This document shows, piece after piece, positions 38,676-48,178 of a stretch of 64,000 nucleotides of DNA. The position numbers were made by a program, and so were the translations under genes. The notes beneath the pieces are model-generated. The model saw only the letters and a program-made list of their open reading frames with translations, had not been told where the DNA came from and did no database searches. Every line of letters starts with the position of its first letter. The first letter of the stretch is position 1. Origin of the DNA: Pseudomonas sp. ACM7 (GTDB lineage Bacteria; Pseudomonadota; Gammaproteobacteria; Pseudomonadales; Pseudomonadaceae). Where the stretch lies: the NCBI RefSeq assembly GCF_004136015.1, contig NZ_CP024866.1:1781373-1845372 (forward strand), read 5' to 3'.

Positions 38676-40133
38676 TTACTGAAACCCATCACGCAAGTCC
38701 CCTTGCCGCGCCAGAAACCGCCCTTCCCTTCTTCCGTTTGCCTGACCTTCGCTGTAACTCAACACACCGTTGACCCACACCCCATCGATACCTTCCGCCG
38801 CCCGTTGCGGATCATTGAAATCCGCCACATCACGTATCGTCACAGGATTGAACAACACCAGATCCGCCCAATGTCCTTCACGGATTTCGCCACGTTCCTT
38901 CAAGCCAAATCGCGCCGCCGACAACCCGGTCATCTTGTGCACGGCGGTGTGCAGCGGAAACAGCCCTACGTCTCGACTGAAATGTCCGAGCACGCGTGGG
39001 AATGCACCCCACAAGCGTGGATGCGGGAACGGGTCTTCCGGCAATCCGTCAGATCCCACCATCGACAGCGGATGCGCGAGGATTCTTCGTACATCCGCCT
39101 CGTCCATTCCGTAGTACACCGCACCGGCCGGTTGCAGGCGTCGGGCGGCATCAAGTAGCGGCACGCCCCACTCAGCAGCGATGTCCATCAGGTCACGGCC
39201 ACCCACTTCAGGGTGCGGCGTTGACCAAGTGATGGTGATGCGATGAGCGTCGGTGACTTGCTTGAGGTCCAGCGTCGATGAACTCGCCGCGTAGGGATAA
39301 CAGTCGCAGCCTACCGGGTGGGTTTTCGCCGCCTGCTCAAGGGACGCCAACAGTTGCGGACTGCGCCCCCAGTTACCGGCGCCCGCACATTTGAGGTGGG
39401 AAATGATCACCGGTGTTTTCGCATGACGGCCGATCTGGAATGCTTCATCCATGGCCTCCAGCACAGGCTCGAATTCGCTGCGCAAATGGGTGGTGTAAAC
39501 CGCACCGAAAGCGGTCAGCTCTTCGGTCAATTGCATCACTTCATCGGTGGACGCCGAGAACGCGTTGGCATAGGCAAGCCCCGTGGACAGGCCCAACGCA
39601 CCGGCCTCAAGACTGTCGCGCAGTTGCTCGCGCATCGCGCTGATTTCGTCCTGCGTGGCAGTACGAAACAGATCGTCGAGGTGGTTGCTGCGCAGCGCCG
39701 TGTGGCCGACCAGTGCGGCCACGTTCAGCGTAGTTTTCGCCGCTTCGACGGCGGCGCGGTAGTCGCTGAACCTCGGATAAATGAACGCAGCAGCGGTGCC
39801 GAGCAGGTTCATCGGGTCGGGAGGATCACCGCGCAAACTCACCGGCGATGCGCTGATCCCGCAGTTGCCGACAATCACGGTGGTCACGCCCTGGCTGAGC
39901 TTGGGCAGCATCTGCGGCTGGCGGATCACCACGGTGTCGTCGTGGGTGTGCACGTCGATGAAGCCTGGCGCCAATACGCGGCCGGCGGCGTCAAATTCTT
40001 CAGTGGCGCTGGCATCGTGCAAGTCGCCGATACGTTCGATGCGGCCGTTCAGAATCGCCACGTCGGCGGGATAACCGGCGGCATTGCTGCCATCGATGAT
40101 CAGGGCGTTGCGAATCAGCGTGTCGTACTTCAT
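38676..40133 (-). CDS. N-acyl-D-amino-acid deacylase (D-aminoacylase)
   Basis: A 485-aa amidohydrolase of the D-aminoacylase family. Metal motif DVHTHDD (about 60-66), then VGNCGIS, HLRSE, ISHLKCAG and VGSDGLPED carry the metal and substrate residues in the family order. It hydrolyses N-acyl-D-amino acids to free D-amino acids. ATG 40133 starts the conserved MKYDTLIRN. It is directly after the RpiR gene (1 bp gap), downstream of a GntP permease, so uptake, sensing and hydrolysis form one operon. Preferred acyl amino acid unknown. Confidence 0.9.
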   Translation of the reverse strand: MKYDTLIRNALIIDGSNAAGYPADVAILNGRIERIGDLHDASATEEFDAAGRVLAPGFIDVHTHDDTVVIRQPQMLPKLSQGVTTVIVGNCGISASPVSLRGDPPDPMNLLGTAAAFIYPRFSDYRAAVEAAKTTLNVAALVGHTALRSNHLDDLFRTATQDEISAMREQLRDSLEAGALGLSTGLAYANAFSASTDEVMQLTEELTAFGAVYTTHLRSEFEPVLEAMDEAFQIGRHAKTPVIISHLKCAGAGNWGRSPQLLASLEQAAKTHPVGCDCYPYAASSSTLDLKQVTDAHRITITWSTPHPEVGGRDLMDIAAEWGVPLLDAARRLQPAGAVYYGMDEADVRRILAHPLSMVGSDGLPEDPFPHPRLWGAFPRVLGHFSRDVGLFPLHTAVHKMTGLSAARFGLKERGEIREGHWADLVLFNPVTIRDVADFNDPQRAAEGIDGVWVNGVLSYSEGQANGRREGRFLARQGDLRDGFQ

Positions 40134-40134
40134 T

Positions 40135-40995
40135 TCAGTCTCCCAGCGGCAAGTGATCGTCGCCGCCGCGGTAATCGTCCAGGGCGAGTTTGATCCGCCG
40201 CAGACGCTCTTGATTGTCTTCAGGATTGGCCAGCGCCAGCTCGGTGGCGAGCACGTCGATGGCCAGCAACATGCCGTAGCGCGCCGCCGTGGGTTTGTAG
40301 ATGAATGAGGTTTCGACGCCTTGCAGCGGCAGCAGCACATCAGCCAATTGCGCCAGGGGCGAGTCGGCCCGGGTGATGGCGAGAATTCGTGCGCCGTAGC
40401 TGCGCGCCAGCTCGACGGTCTCGAGCAGTTCGGGCGTGATGCCGGTCAACGAACAGGCAATGACTGCGCGTTCGGCATCGAGGCTGGCGGCAGTCACGCG
40501 CATCATCACCGGGTCGTGGCACACCGCAATCGGGTAGCCGAAACGCACCAGCCGTACTTGCAGTTCATCACTGCACAAGGTCGAGCATCCGCCCATGCCG
40601 AAGGCGTGAATCATCCGCGCCTTGCCCAGCAGTTTTACCGCGTCGGCGAAACGTGATTCGTCGAAGGCCGACAGATGCTGACGCAATGTCGACTCGATAT
40701 CGCCAACGATCTGCCCGTAAAACGCCGACTGCTCGGGCGTGCCCGCCGGGTCCAAAAAACGGCTGCCGACGCCGCTGGCCTGGGCCAGTTGCAGCCGTAG
40801 ATCGCGCAAGTCGCGGCAGCCGACCGTACGAGCAAAACGCGAGAGCGTGGCGGTGCTGACTTCCGCTCTCAGCGCCAGTTCATCGAGACTGGCGGCGGAG
40901 GCAAATCCTACGTCGTCGAGCATCAGCCGAGCGATGCGTCCTTCGCCCGCGCTGAAGGAATCCTGACGGGCGCGGATCTGGTAGAGGATGTCCAT
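40135..40995 (-). CDS. MurR/RpiR-family regulator with SIS domain
   Basis: A 286-aa regulator. HTH of RpiR type in residues 1-75 (ALRAEVSTATLSRFARTVGC), then SIS sugar-binding domain from about 125 (HAFGMGGCSTLCSDEL, VIACSLTG). It probably senses an amino-sugar or a product of the deacylase pathway and controls the operon. Located between permease and deacylase. Confidence 0.9.
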   Translation of the reverse strand: MDILYQIRARQDSFSAGEGRIARLMLDDVGFASAASLDELALRAEVSTATLSRFARTVGCRDLRDLRLQLAQASGVGSRFLDPAGTPEQSAFYGQIVGDIESTLRQHLSAFDESRFADAVKLLGKARMIHAFGMGGCSTLCSDELQVRLVRFGYPIAVCHDPVMMRVTAASLDAERAVIACSLTGITPELLETVELARSYGARILAITRADSPLAQLADVLLPLQGVETSFIYKPTAARYGMLLAIDVLATELALANPEDNQERLRRIKLALDDYRGGDDHLPLGD

Positions 40996-41010
40996 GGCGG
41001 GCGGCTCCGG

Positions 41011-42360
41011 CTAAAGCAGATAAGAAAGGCCCACGGTCAGACCGAAGGCGACGACCGAGATAATGGTCTCGAGCACCGTCCAGGTCTTGAAGGTCTGGGC
41101 GACGGTCATGTTGAAGTATTCCTTGATCAACCAGAAGCCGCCGTCATTGACGTGGGAAAAGATAACCGACCCCGCGCCCGTCGCCAGCACCAACAGCTCC
41201 GGATGGGGATACCCCAGACCAATGGCCACCGGCGCGACGATCCCCGACGCGGTGGTCATGGCCACGGTGGCGGACCCGGTGGCGATGCGCATCAGCGCGG
41301 CGAACAGCCAGCCCATCAACAGAGGCGACAGGTGGAATACCTGGGCCAGGCTGACGATCTGGTCGGTGACGCCAGCGTCCACCAGAATCCGGTTCAAGCC
41401 GCCGCCCGCGCCCACCAGCAAGGTGATGCTGGCGGTCGGTGCCAGGCATTCGTTGGTGAATTTGAGGATCGATTCGCGGTTGAAGCCTTGGGCCAGGCCA
41501 AGCGTCCAGAAGCTCAGCAAGGTCGCCAGCAGCAAGGCGATCACCGAGTTGCCGATGAACAACAGAAACTGATTGAAGCCGCTGCCCGGCGTGGAAATCA
41601 GATTGGCCCAGCCGCCGACCAGCATCAGCACCACTGGCAACAGAATGGTCGCCATGGTGATGCCGAAACCCGGCAGGCTGTCGCGCGGTTCACGCTCGAG
41701 AAACTGACGCTCCAGCGGGTTATCTTCCGGCAGTTGAATGCGCGGCACGATGAACTTGGCGTAGAGGGGGCCGGCGATGATCGCGGTCGGAATCCCGATC
41801 AGGATCGCGTAAAGCAAGGTCTGCCCCACCGAGGCCTGATAGGCCTGCACCGCCAGCATCGCCGCCGGGTGTGGCGGCACCAGCGCGTGGACCACCGAGA
41901 GCCCGGCCACCATCGGCAAACCGACCATCAGAATCGAAACGCCTACGCGCCGCGCCACGGTGAAAGCGATCGGCACGAGCAGTACAAAACCGACCTCGAA
42001 GAACAGCGGCAGTCCTACAAGGAAAGCGATGCAAACCATCGCCCAGTGCGCATTTTTCTCACCGAAGCGGTCGATCAACGTACGCGCCATCTGCTCGGCG
42101 CCGCCAGACTCGGCCATCATCTTGCCGAGCATCGTGCCCAGCGCGACCACCAGCGCGATATGGCCCAGCGTTTTGCCGACGCCCGCTTCGTACGCCCCCA
42201 CTACGCCCGACGGTGGCATCCCGGCAAGCAACGCCAGGCCGATGGAGACCAGGGTGATTACGATGAACGGATTGAGCCGGTAGCGGGCGATCAGAACGAT
42301 CAGCGCGATGATGGCGATGGCGGCGTAAACCAGCAGCCAATAGCCGAAGGACGGTGTCAT
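41011..42360 (-). CDS. GntP-family permease
   Basis: A 449-aa inner-membrane transporter with about 12-14 hydrophobic helices. The sequence follows the gluconate:H+ symporter family from the N-terminal segment (IALIVLIARYRLNPFIV) on. Given the neighbours it more likely imports an N-acyl-D-amino acid than gluconate. It is the first gene of the operon (permease, RpiR, deacylase). Confidence 0.9.
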   Translation of the reverse strand: MTPSFGYWLLVYAAIAIIALIVLIARYRLNPFIVITLVSIGLALLAGMPPSGVVGAYEAGVGKTLGHIALVVALGTMLGKMMAESGGAEQMARTLIDRFGEKNAHWAMVCIAFLVGLPLFFEVGFVLLVPIAFTVARRVGVSILMVGLPMVAGLSVVHALVPPHPAAMLAVQAYQASVGQTLLYAILIGIPTAIIAGPLYAKFIVPRIQLPEDNPLERQFLEREPRDSLPGFGITMATILLPVVLMLVGGWANLISTPGSGFNQFLLFIGNSVIALLLATLLSFWTLGLAQGFNRESILKFTNECLAPTASITLLVGAGGGLNRILVDAGVTDQIVSLAQVFHLSPLLMGWLFAALMRIATGSATVAMTTASGIVAPVAIGLGYPHPELLVLATGAGSVIFSHVNDGGFWLIKEYFNMTVAQTFKTWTVLETIISVVAFGLTVGLSYLL

Positions 42361-42525
42361 GCGGTACTCCTCGAAAGGGTCACGTCGAATGGGTTGTGAA
42401 ACTCATAAAACATTTCGAGGTGTTATTTTCAAACGAGGTGAAAGTAATTTTCGTGGAGGGATAAGGGTTGTCGCGCTGAGGTATGGGCGGTCGCCGGTTA
42501 TGAAAATCAAGGGGAGTTATTTACA

Positions 42526-42553
42526 TGATCGTTCCCATGCGGGGGAACGATCA
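42526..42553 (-). terminator. perfect 11-bp hairpin after the SulP gene
   Basis: TGATCGTTCCC (42526-42536), loop of six, GGGAACGATCA (42543-42553). In the leftward direction it is followed by TGTAAATAA, a weak T-tail. Most likely ends the SulP gene. Confidence 0.65.
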
Positions 42554-42563
42554 GTTGCCAGTC

Positions 42564-44009
42564 TCAGTCGTGATTGACGCGGGCGCGCTTGAGCAGTTTC
42601 TTGCAGCGTTCGGACAAGTGCAGCACGCGCAGATGTTTGCCTGCCTTGCCGTAGCGTTCACGCAGCGTCTTTAGCGCGGCGATGGCCGAATAGTCGACAA
42701 AGCTCAGGTGGCGACAATCGATCGTCACGACGGGCGGATCGTTGGCGGGATCGAATTGATTGAGGAAAGGTGCAGTCGAGGCGAAGAACAGCGTGCCATG
42801 CAGAAGGTAAAGCTTGCTGCCATCGGCTTCTAGGTGACTGTCGGCATAAAGCTCGCGAGCCTGCTGCCAGGCGAAGTTGAGCGCCGCAATGATGATCCCG
42901 CAGAGCACTGCAGTGGCCAGATCGGTGAACACCGTAATGACCGTTACCGCGAGGATCACCAACACATCGTTCAGCGGAACTTTGTTCAACACCCTAAGCG
43001 AGGCCCAGGCGAAGGTTTGCTGCGACACCACGAACATCACCCCGACCAACGCGGCCAGCGGGATGCGCTCGATCAGCGGCGAAAGGAAGAGGATGAACAG
43101 CAAAATCATCACGCCGGCCACCACACCGGACAGCCGACCGCGACCGCCGGAACTGAGGTTGATCACGGTTTGACCGATCATGGCGCAGCCACCCATACCG
43201 CCGAATACACCAGAGACCATGTTGGCCGCGCCTAGCGCCACGCATTCGCGATCCGGGTAGCCACGGCTCTCGGTGATCTCATCGGTGAGGTTCAGGGTCA
43301 GCAGGGTTTCCAGCAGGCCGACCAACGCCATCAATATCGCGTAAGGCGCGATGATGCGCAGGGTTTCCAGGTTCCAGGGAATGTCTGGCAGCGCAAAGGT
43401 CGGCAAGCCGCCGGCGATGTGCGCCATATCGCCCAAGGTGCGGGTCGGCAGACCGAGCAGATAAACCGCCAGACCAACGCCCAGAATCGCCACCAGCGCC
43501 GGCGGCACGGCGCGCGTCAGACGCGGCAGCAAGTAAACGATGGCCATCGTGACAGCAACCAGCCCCGCCATCAGGTACAGCGGCGTGCCGCTGAGCCAGA
43601 CGTCACCGCTCTTGAAGTGTTCCAGCTGCGCCAGAGCAATGATGATCGCCAGGCCGTTGACGAAGCCGAGCATCACCGGGTGCGGCACCATGCGCACCAG
43701 CTTGCCAAGCTTCAGCAACCCGAACGCGAGCATGATCAACCCACCCAGCAACACGGTGGCCAGCAAGTACTGCACACCGTGCTGCACCACCAAAGCGACG
43801 ATCACCACGGCCATCGATCCAGCGGCGCCGGACACCATGCCCGGCCGCCCACCAAAAAGCGCGGTCAGGGTGCAAATGATGAAGGCGCCGTAAAGCCCCA
43901 TCAATGGATTGAGGTGAGCAACCAGCGCGAAGGCGATGCATTCGGGTAGCAGGGCGAAAGACGTGGTGAGTCCGGCCAGGGTATCGGCGCGCAGACGTGT
44001 TGGTTTCAT
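42564..44009 (-). CDS. SulP (SLC26)-family anion transporter with STAS domain
   Basis: A 481-aa anion transporter: about ten helices, the conserved family N-terminal segment (ALLPECIAFALVAHLNPLMGLYGA, shown in part), the LTDEITESRG segment, then the cytoplasmic STAS domain (from about 385; TIDCRHLSFVDYSAI). Family members move sulfate, bicarbonate or dicarboxylates. The last 20 residues are basic. Monocistronic, the next leftward operon starts 200 bp away. Confidence 0.9.
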   Translation of the reverse strand: MKPTRLRADTLAGLTTSFALLPECIAFALVAHLNPLMGLYGAFIICTLTALFGGRPGMVSGAAGSMAVVIVALVVQHGVQYLLATVLLGGLIMLAFGLLKLGKLVRMVPHPVMLGFVNGLAIIIALAQLEHFKSGDVWLSGTPLYLMAGLVAVTMAIVYLLPRLTRAVPPALVAILGVGLAVYLLGLPTRTLGDMAHIAGGLPTFALPDIPWNLETLRIIAPYAILMALVGLLETLLTLNLTDEITESRGYPDRECVALGAANMVSGVFGGMGGCAMIGQTVINLSSGGRGRLSGVVAGVMILLFILFLSPLIERIPLAALVGVMFVVSQQTFAWASLRVLNKVPLNDVLVILAVTVITVFTDLATAVLCGIIIAALNFAWQQARELYADSHLEADGSKLYLLHGTLFFASTAPFLNQFDPANDPPVVTIDCRHLSFVDYSAIAALKTLRERYGKAGKHLRVLHLSERCKKLLKRARVNHD

Positions 44010-44120
44010 GGATTACCCAAAGATACAGGTCGCAGGAAGTGACCGGAAAAGAGGGTGCGGATGTTACGAAATTGAAGGCGACCCGGCCAGTTATTGGATA
44101 GCGAGCTGATCGGGCTGGAG

Positions 44121-44148
44121 TTTTCAGCATCACGATAAGCGTTATACT
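44121..44148 (+). promoter_or_regulatory. possible sigma-70 promoter for the small ORF at 44179
   Basis: TTTTCA at 44121-44126 and TATACT at 44143-44148 with a 16-bp spacer; the start codon is 30 bp downstream. The -10 match is good, the -35 weak. Confidence 0.45.
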
Positions 44149-44178
44149 CGGCACTCATTCCCCGACCGAGCCAAGTCA

Positions 44179-44340
44179 ATGACAACTGTGCGTCGCAACG
44201 GAAAAAAACTGAACTCCGATACCGTCATTCGCGCTATCGCCAGCTCTACCGCCATCGAGACGGGACAGAGCATCGAAGTGATCGAGCGCAAACTAAAAAG
44301 TAAAGCCTGCAAGTTCCTGCATCTCAATCTTGCACCGTAA
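44179..44340 (+). CDS. 53-aa protein, antitoxin-like (Fic-inhibitory motif)
   Basis: ATG 44179 to TAA 44338-44340. The sequence RAIASSTAIETGQS resembles the inhibitory helix of small Fic antitoxins (class I, with motif S/T-x-x-x-E followed by G or N): here S-T-A-I-E, but the residue after Glu is Thr. A helical tail with Lys/Cys follows. The neighbouring gene encodes a Fic protein without an evident built-in inhibitor. It faces that gene, though antitoxins of this type normally lie before fic on the same strand. Ribosome site poor, -10 good. Role uncertain. Confidence 0.5.
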   Translation: MTTVRRNGKKLNSDTVIRAIASSTAIETGQSIEVIERKLKSKACKFLHLNLAP

Positions 44341-44373
44341 AACAGGAGCTCGGTGTGCGGCACATCTTACCAT

Positions 44374-44991
44374 TCATGCCGACAACGCTTGCCGAACCCA
44401 ATGTTCCATTGGTCCATAATTGCAGTTGAGCCCTTGATTGATCGCCGCAAAGTAAGCGTCCTTATTCTCCTCCCAAGTGCTGTAATCCAGCGGCGTGCGG
44501 CCCGCTTGTACGGACATCACATCCGCCAGTAACCGTGACAAGCGGCCGTTACCTTCACGAAACGGGTGAATCAGGATGAACTCTACGTGGGTCAAGGCAA
44601 TCGCCTCAATCAACGCTTCGTCGGTACAGGTGCTACAAGGTGTAAATCTGACAAGACAATCATTTTCGAAATCACCGAGCAGTCGGGGAATTTGCGGCAC
44701 AGCCGCGAAGAAGAAGCCACCCTTGCCCATATTGACCGAGCGCACGTCTCCCGCCCACGGATAGATGTTTCCCAGCCATCGTCGGTGCCAGTCCTTCAGA
44801 TCCTGAACAGTCAGTTGCCGATCAGGCAAGTTCTCGAGTAATACCGATTGGTACAACTTTTCCAACAGCACCAACTCAGCATCGTCCATATCCTCCGGAT
44901 CGGTAATACCCAGTTTGTTGGCTAACACCTGCTCGTCCGAACCCGGTTCATAGGTACTTTGCGCCCCTTCGGCGTCGTAACGATTGTTCAT
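44374..44991 (-). CDS. Fic-domain AMP transferase
   Basis: A 205-aa Fic protein. The catalytic loop HPFREGNGRLSR (about residues 141-152) has the His, Glu and both Arg of an active adenylyltransferase. The N-terminal YEPGSDEQVLANKLGI opening is common for stand-alone bacterial Fic. No S-x-x-x-E-G/N self-inhibitory motif is evident within it, so a separate inhibitor is expected. Tail converges on the small antitoxin-like gene with 33 bp between stops. Target protein unknown. Confidence 0.9.
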   Translation of the reverse strand: MNNRYDAEGAQSTYEPGSDEQVLANKLGITDPEDMDDAELVLLEKLYQSVLLENLPDRQLTVQDLKDWHRRWLGNIYPWAGDVRSVNMGKGGFFFAAVPQIPRLLGDFENDCLVRFTPCSTCTDEALIEAIALTHVEFILIHPFREGNGRLSRLLADVMSVQAGRTPLDYSTWEENKDAYFAAINQGLNCNYGPMEHWVRQALSA

Positions 44992-45137
44992 TTTTCAAGC
45001 CTCCTGGCCTAGTCCACACTTGTGAAATCAACCATAGGCCTGGGAACGGTGTTTGATCAAACCAGAAAACAAAAACGGCCACCCGAGGGCCGCCGTTTGG
45101 ATGACTGATAACGCAGTCACATTTCGTTTCAATACCT

Positions 45138-46031
45138 TCACACCATCTCGTCACGAATCCATTCAATCACCGATGTCCGCTTCGGCGCCCAGCCCAGCAA
45201 CTCCCGCGCCTTTTTACCGCGAACCCGGCTGTTGGAGCCCAGGCCATAGTTGGCCATTTCATAACCCCACTCGGCTTCGGCCTCTTTCAGCGGCCAGTCT
45301 TGTGGCTCACCCAGATTCAGCGCTTGGGCAATCGCAGTGGTCATGTCGATGAACGACGCTTCACCGCTTTCGACGAAGTAGAAGGTGCCCGGTACGTTTT
45401 TGGTCAGCGCCAGCAGGTACAGGGAAACCACGTCTTCGATGTGTACGTTGGACCAGATGTTCTGGCCGGTACCGACATGCCGGACCACACCACTTTTACG
45501 CGCCTGTTTCAGCAAGCGCGGCAATTGCACGCTGTCACGTTTGACGCCCAGGCTGTGGCCGTAGATCAAAGTGTTGCAGATGACTGCCGAGTTCACTCCG
45601 TCCTTTGCTGCGGCGAGGATCAGGTTGTCGATGGCCACGCGAGCAGCCTTGTCGACGGTAGGTGCCGGCAGGTTGTCTTCGTAATAGATAACGTCGCTGG
45701 ATTTGCCGCCCGACGCATCGCCAACAATGCTCGAGCCGCTGGTGTGCAGGAACACTTTGTTGGAACCGCGAAGTGCATCGAGCAACGCGTCCACCGCACC
45801 GCGATGGTCGCTGCTCGCGGCGTTGATCACCGCATCGGCAGCACGGGCCTGCTCGGCCAGCAATGCGCTGTCGTCAAGCGTGCCGAGCACCGGGGTGATA
45901 CCCAGAGCACTCAGTTCATTGGCTTGTTCGGTACTGCGCACCAGGCCGGTGACTTTGTAACCCGCCTGGACCAGACCGGTGGCGATGGAGCCGCCGATGA
46001 AACCCGCGGCGCCGGTAATGAATACGTTCAT
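45138..46031 (-). CDS. NAD-dependent epimerase/reductase (extended SDR)
   Basis: A 297-aa extended short-chain dehydrogenase. Cofactor motif GAAGFIGGSIA at residues 7-17. The catalytic YxxxK is replaced or not obvious; the segment ICNTLIYGHS follows the usual place of the substrate loop. Such proteins act on sugar nucleotides or small carbonyls. ATG 46031 chosen (GGAGA upstream). The LysR gene upstream on the same strand may control it. Confidence 0.85.
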   Translation of the reverse strand: MNVFITGAAGFIGGSIATGLVQAGYKVTGLVRSTEQANELSALGITPVLGTLDDSALLAEQARAADAVINAASSDHRGAVDALLDALRGSNKVFLHTSGSSIVGDASGGKSSDVIYYEDNLPAPTVDKAARVAIDNLILAAAKDGVNSAVICNTLIYGHSLGVKRDSVQLPRLLKQARKSGVVRHVGTGQNIWSNVHIEDVVSLYLLALTKNVPGTFYFVESGEASFIDMTTAIAQALNLGEPQDWPLKEAEAEWGYEMANYGLGSNSRVRGKKARELLGWAPKRTSVIEWIRDEMV

Positions 46032-46134
46032 GGAGAAACTCCCTGCGTTAATAAGTGATGCAGCCAGTATCGAGGACCGATGCCTGCGGAAACAGACGGC
46101 GTTGCCCAATTCACTCTTGCGCAGGGATCACGAA

Positions 46135-47046
46135 TCAGCCCTTGAAGTCCGCGTTCGCGTAAGCCGCCAATTTGCCCTGGATGAAGTCCAGGAAGCATTG
46201 AATCCTTAGCGCAAGTTGCGAGTTACGGTAGTACACCGCATTGATCGGCTGGCGATAACCGCTGTTGAAATCCGCCAGCAGCACCTGCAAACGTCCGGCG
46301 CGGATGTCATCAATCGTCATGAAGTGCGACAGGCAGGCAATGCCCTGACCTTCCAGCGCCAAGTGCCTGATCGTCTCACCGCTGGACGCGCTGATTGAAG
46401 CCTGAATCGGCCAGCGATCACCTTGGACGTAGCGCAACGGCCATTGGTTGAGGCCTTCGTTCTGGGTAAAGCCCAGCAGCGTATGCCCGGACAAATCCGC
46501 CACTTCGGCCGGTACACCGTGTTTTTCAAGATACGCCGGGCTGGCGACGATGTGCAGCGGACTGCATCCCAGCGATCGAGCGTGCAAGGTCGAGTCGGCG
46601 AGCGTGCCAATGCGGATGGCGATGTCGGTGCTTTGCTCCAGCAAATCGATGATCAGATCGTTGCTGTTGAGTTCCAGCTGGATGTCCGGATAGAGCCGGC
46701 GGAACTCATCGATGTAGGGCACGATGGCGTGCAGCATGAACGGCGATGCGGCGTTGATCCGCAGACGCCCGGATGGGGTTTGTTGGCGTGAGGTCAGCCG
46801 TTCTTCGAGCTCGTCCATTTGATCGAGAATCAGCTTGGCGTGCTCGAAGAAGTACTTGCCCTCTTCGGTCAAGTCCATGCGCCGCGTGGTGCGGTTGATC
46901 AGCGTGGTATCGAGTTTCGCCTCCAGCCGCGACAGCGTGCGGCTGACTGCCGAAGGCGTTTGCCCGACCTGTTCGGCCGCAGCGGAAATCGACCCGCATT
47001 CAATCACGCAGACGAAAATCTGCAACTCATCGGATCTGGCTTTCAC
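46135..47046 (-). CDS. LysR-family regulator
   Basis: A 303-aa LysR protein: HTH in residues 15-40 (SISAAAEQVGQTPSAVSRTLS), then helical linker and substrate-binding domain. It ends 103 bp upstream of the SDR gene, a likely target. Inducer unknown. Confidence 0.92.
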   Translation of the reverse strand: MKARSDELQIFVCVIECGSISAAAEQVGQTPSAVSRTLSRLEAKLDTTLINRTTRRMDLTEEGKYFFEHAKLILDQMDELEERLTSRQQTPSGRLRINAASPFMLHAIVPYIDEFRRLYPDIQLELNSNDLIIDLLEQSTDIAIRIGTLADSTLHARSLGCSPLHIVASPAYLEKHGVPAEVADLSGHTLLGFTQNEGLNQWPLRYVQGDRWPIQASISASSGETIRHLALEGQGIACLSHFMTIDDIRAGRLQVLLADFNSGYRQPINAVYYRNSQLALRIQCFLDFIQGKLAAYANADFKG

Positions 47047-47133
47047 GGATGCCCCTCATTCAAAACTGGCTTGATAGTAGCTGGATGCGGGGCAAAAGGA
47101 ACCTTACGCTGGCAGGCTGAACACCTCGGTCAA

Positions 47134-47331
47134 ATGCTGCTCATAGCGCGCGACCGATCCCGCCCGACGCTGTTTATCTTCTACGAGATCTGGCAGTCCC
47201 AGGCTCACTTGGACGTGCACTCTAACCTGCCGCACATGAAGCAATTCCTCGAGCAGCGCGATGAGTACCTGGAACGGGATTTCGATATCCGCGCCATCGA
47301 CATGCTCAGCCCGTCGTCCGCTACCCGCTGA
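47134..47331 (+). pseudogene. C-terminal half of an antibiotic-biosynthesis-monooxygenase (ABM) protein
   Basis: In frame to the stop at 47331 the peptide reads RPTLFIFYEIWQSQAHLDVH..., with later QFLEQRDEYLERDFDI, as the second half of small quinol-monooxygenase-like (YgiN) ABM proteins. The N-terminal strand and helix are missing and upstream bases do not restore them. It ends inside the opposite-strand TauE gene by ten bases. A gene remnant, though a short functional peptide cannot be excluded. Confidence 0.5.
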
Positions 47332-48085
47332 TCAGCAAGTGGCCGCCGAGCACGCCCAGGCCAATGAAGAACACGCGCTTGAACAGCACGGCGCTGATCC
47401 GCTGGCGCAGCCATTGCCCCAGCAACATGCCGAGCACCGCCGGGATCAGCGCCAGCAACGACGCACTTAACTCGCCACCGCCCAGTGCGCCACGCCACAA
47501 CAGGCCGGCGGCCAAGGCCAGGGTCGAGACGGTGAACGATAGACCCAGCGCCTGCACCAGTTCATCCTTGGTCAAGCCCAACGCTTGCAGATAAGGCACG
47601 GCCGGAATCACGAAGACGCCGGTGGCCGAGGTGATGACGCCCGTCAACAGGCCGCAAAGCGGACCGAGCCAGCGCTCGGTGTGACGGCCGACACGCAAGG
47701 TCGGCAGAAACAACCCGCTCAACGCATAGAGCAACAGCGCAGCGCCCAATCCCCGTACGACCCAATGACCACCCGCCATGCCGATCCACAACGTGCCGGC
47801 TCCGGTGCCGATGAAGATCGCCAGCAACATCGGCCACAGGCGTTTGATCAACCCCCGCAGATGCCCACCGAATGCCAGTTGCCAGACATTGGTGAGCGTC
47901 GCGGGGATGATCAGCAGTGCGGCAGCCTGCGACGGAGCCATAGCCAGACCGAGTAGACCCATGGCGATGGTTGGCAGACCGAGGCCGATCATGCCCTTGA
48001 TCATGCCGGCCAGCAGAAAGGTCGCGATGACCATCAAGGAAAGGGCCAGACCGAGGTTTTGATAGAACGCGGCGAGAGTATTCAT
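47321..48085 (-). CDS. TauE/SafE-family sulfite exporter-like permease
   Basis: A 254-aa membrane protein with about eight helices and the TauE/SafE signature at both ends (LAGMIKGMIGLGLPTIAMG; GVITSATGVFVIP). Exports sulfite, sulfoacetate or similar anions in the family. ATG 48085 chosen; longer reading would include the REPIN. Divergent from the LysR gene at 48307. Confidence 0.88.
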   Translation of the reverse strand: MNTLAAFYQNLGLALSLMVIATFLLAGMIKGMIGLGLPTIAMGLLGLAMAPSQAAALLIIPATLTNVWQLAFGGHLRGLIKRLWPMLLAIFIGTGAGTLWIGMAGGHWVVRGLGAALLLYALSGLFLPTLRVGRHTERWLGPLCGLLTGVITSATGVFVIPAVPYLQALGLTKDELVQALGLSFTVSTLALAAGLLWRGALGGGELSASLLALIPAVLGMLLGQWLRQRISAVLFKRVFFIGLGVLGGHLLISG

Positions 48086-48178
48086 GGCGCTATCGTGGGC
48101 CCGGATTGGCTGCTTGAAAATCTGCCATATACTGAGGCAGCCTCTCGTCAAGCAATAGGCTGAAAACTTCGTCGTTTT

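Noticed and set aside
41152..42399. Long plus-strand open frame opposite the GntP permease
   Set aside because: Composition rich in Gln, His and Arg with no motif; antisense shadow of the permease.
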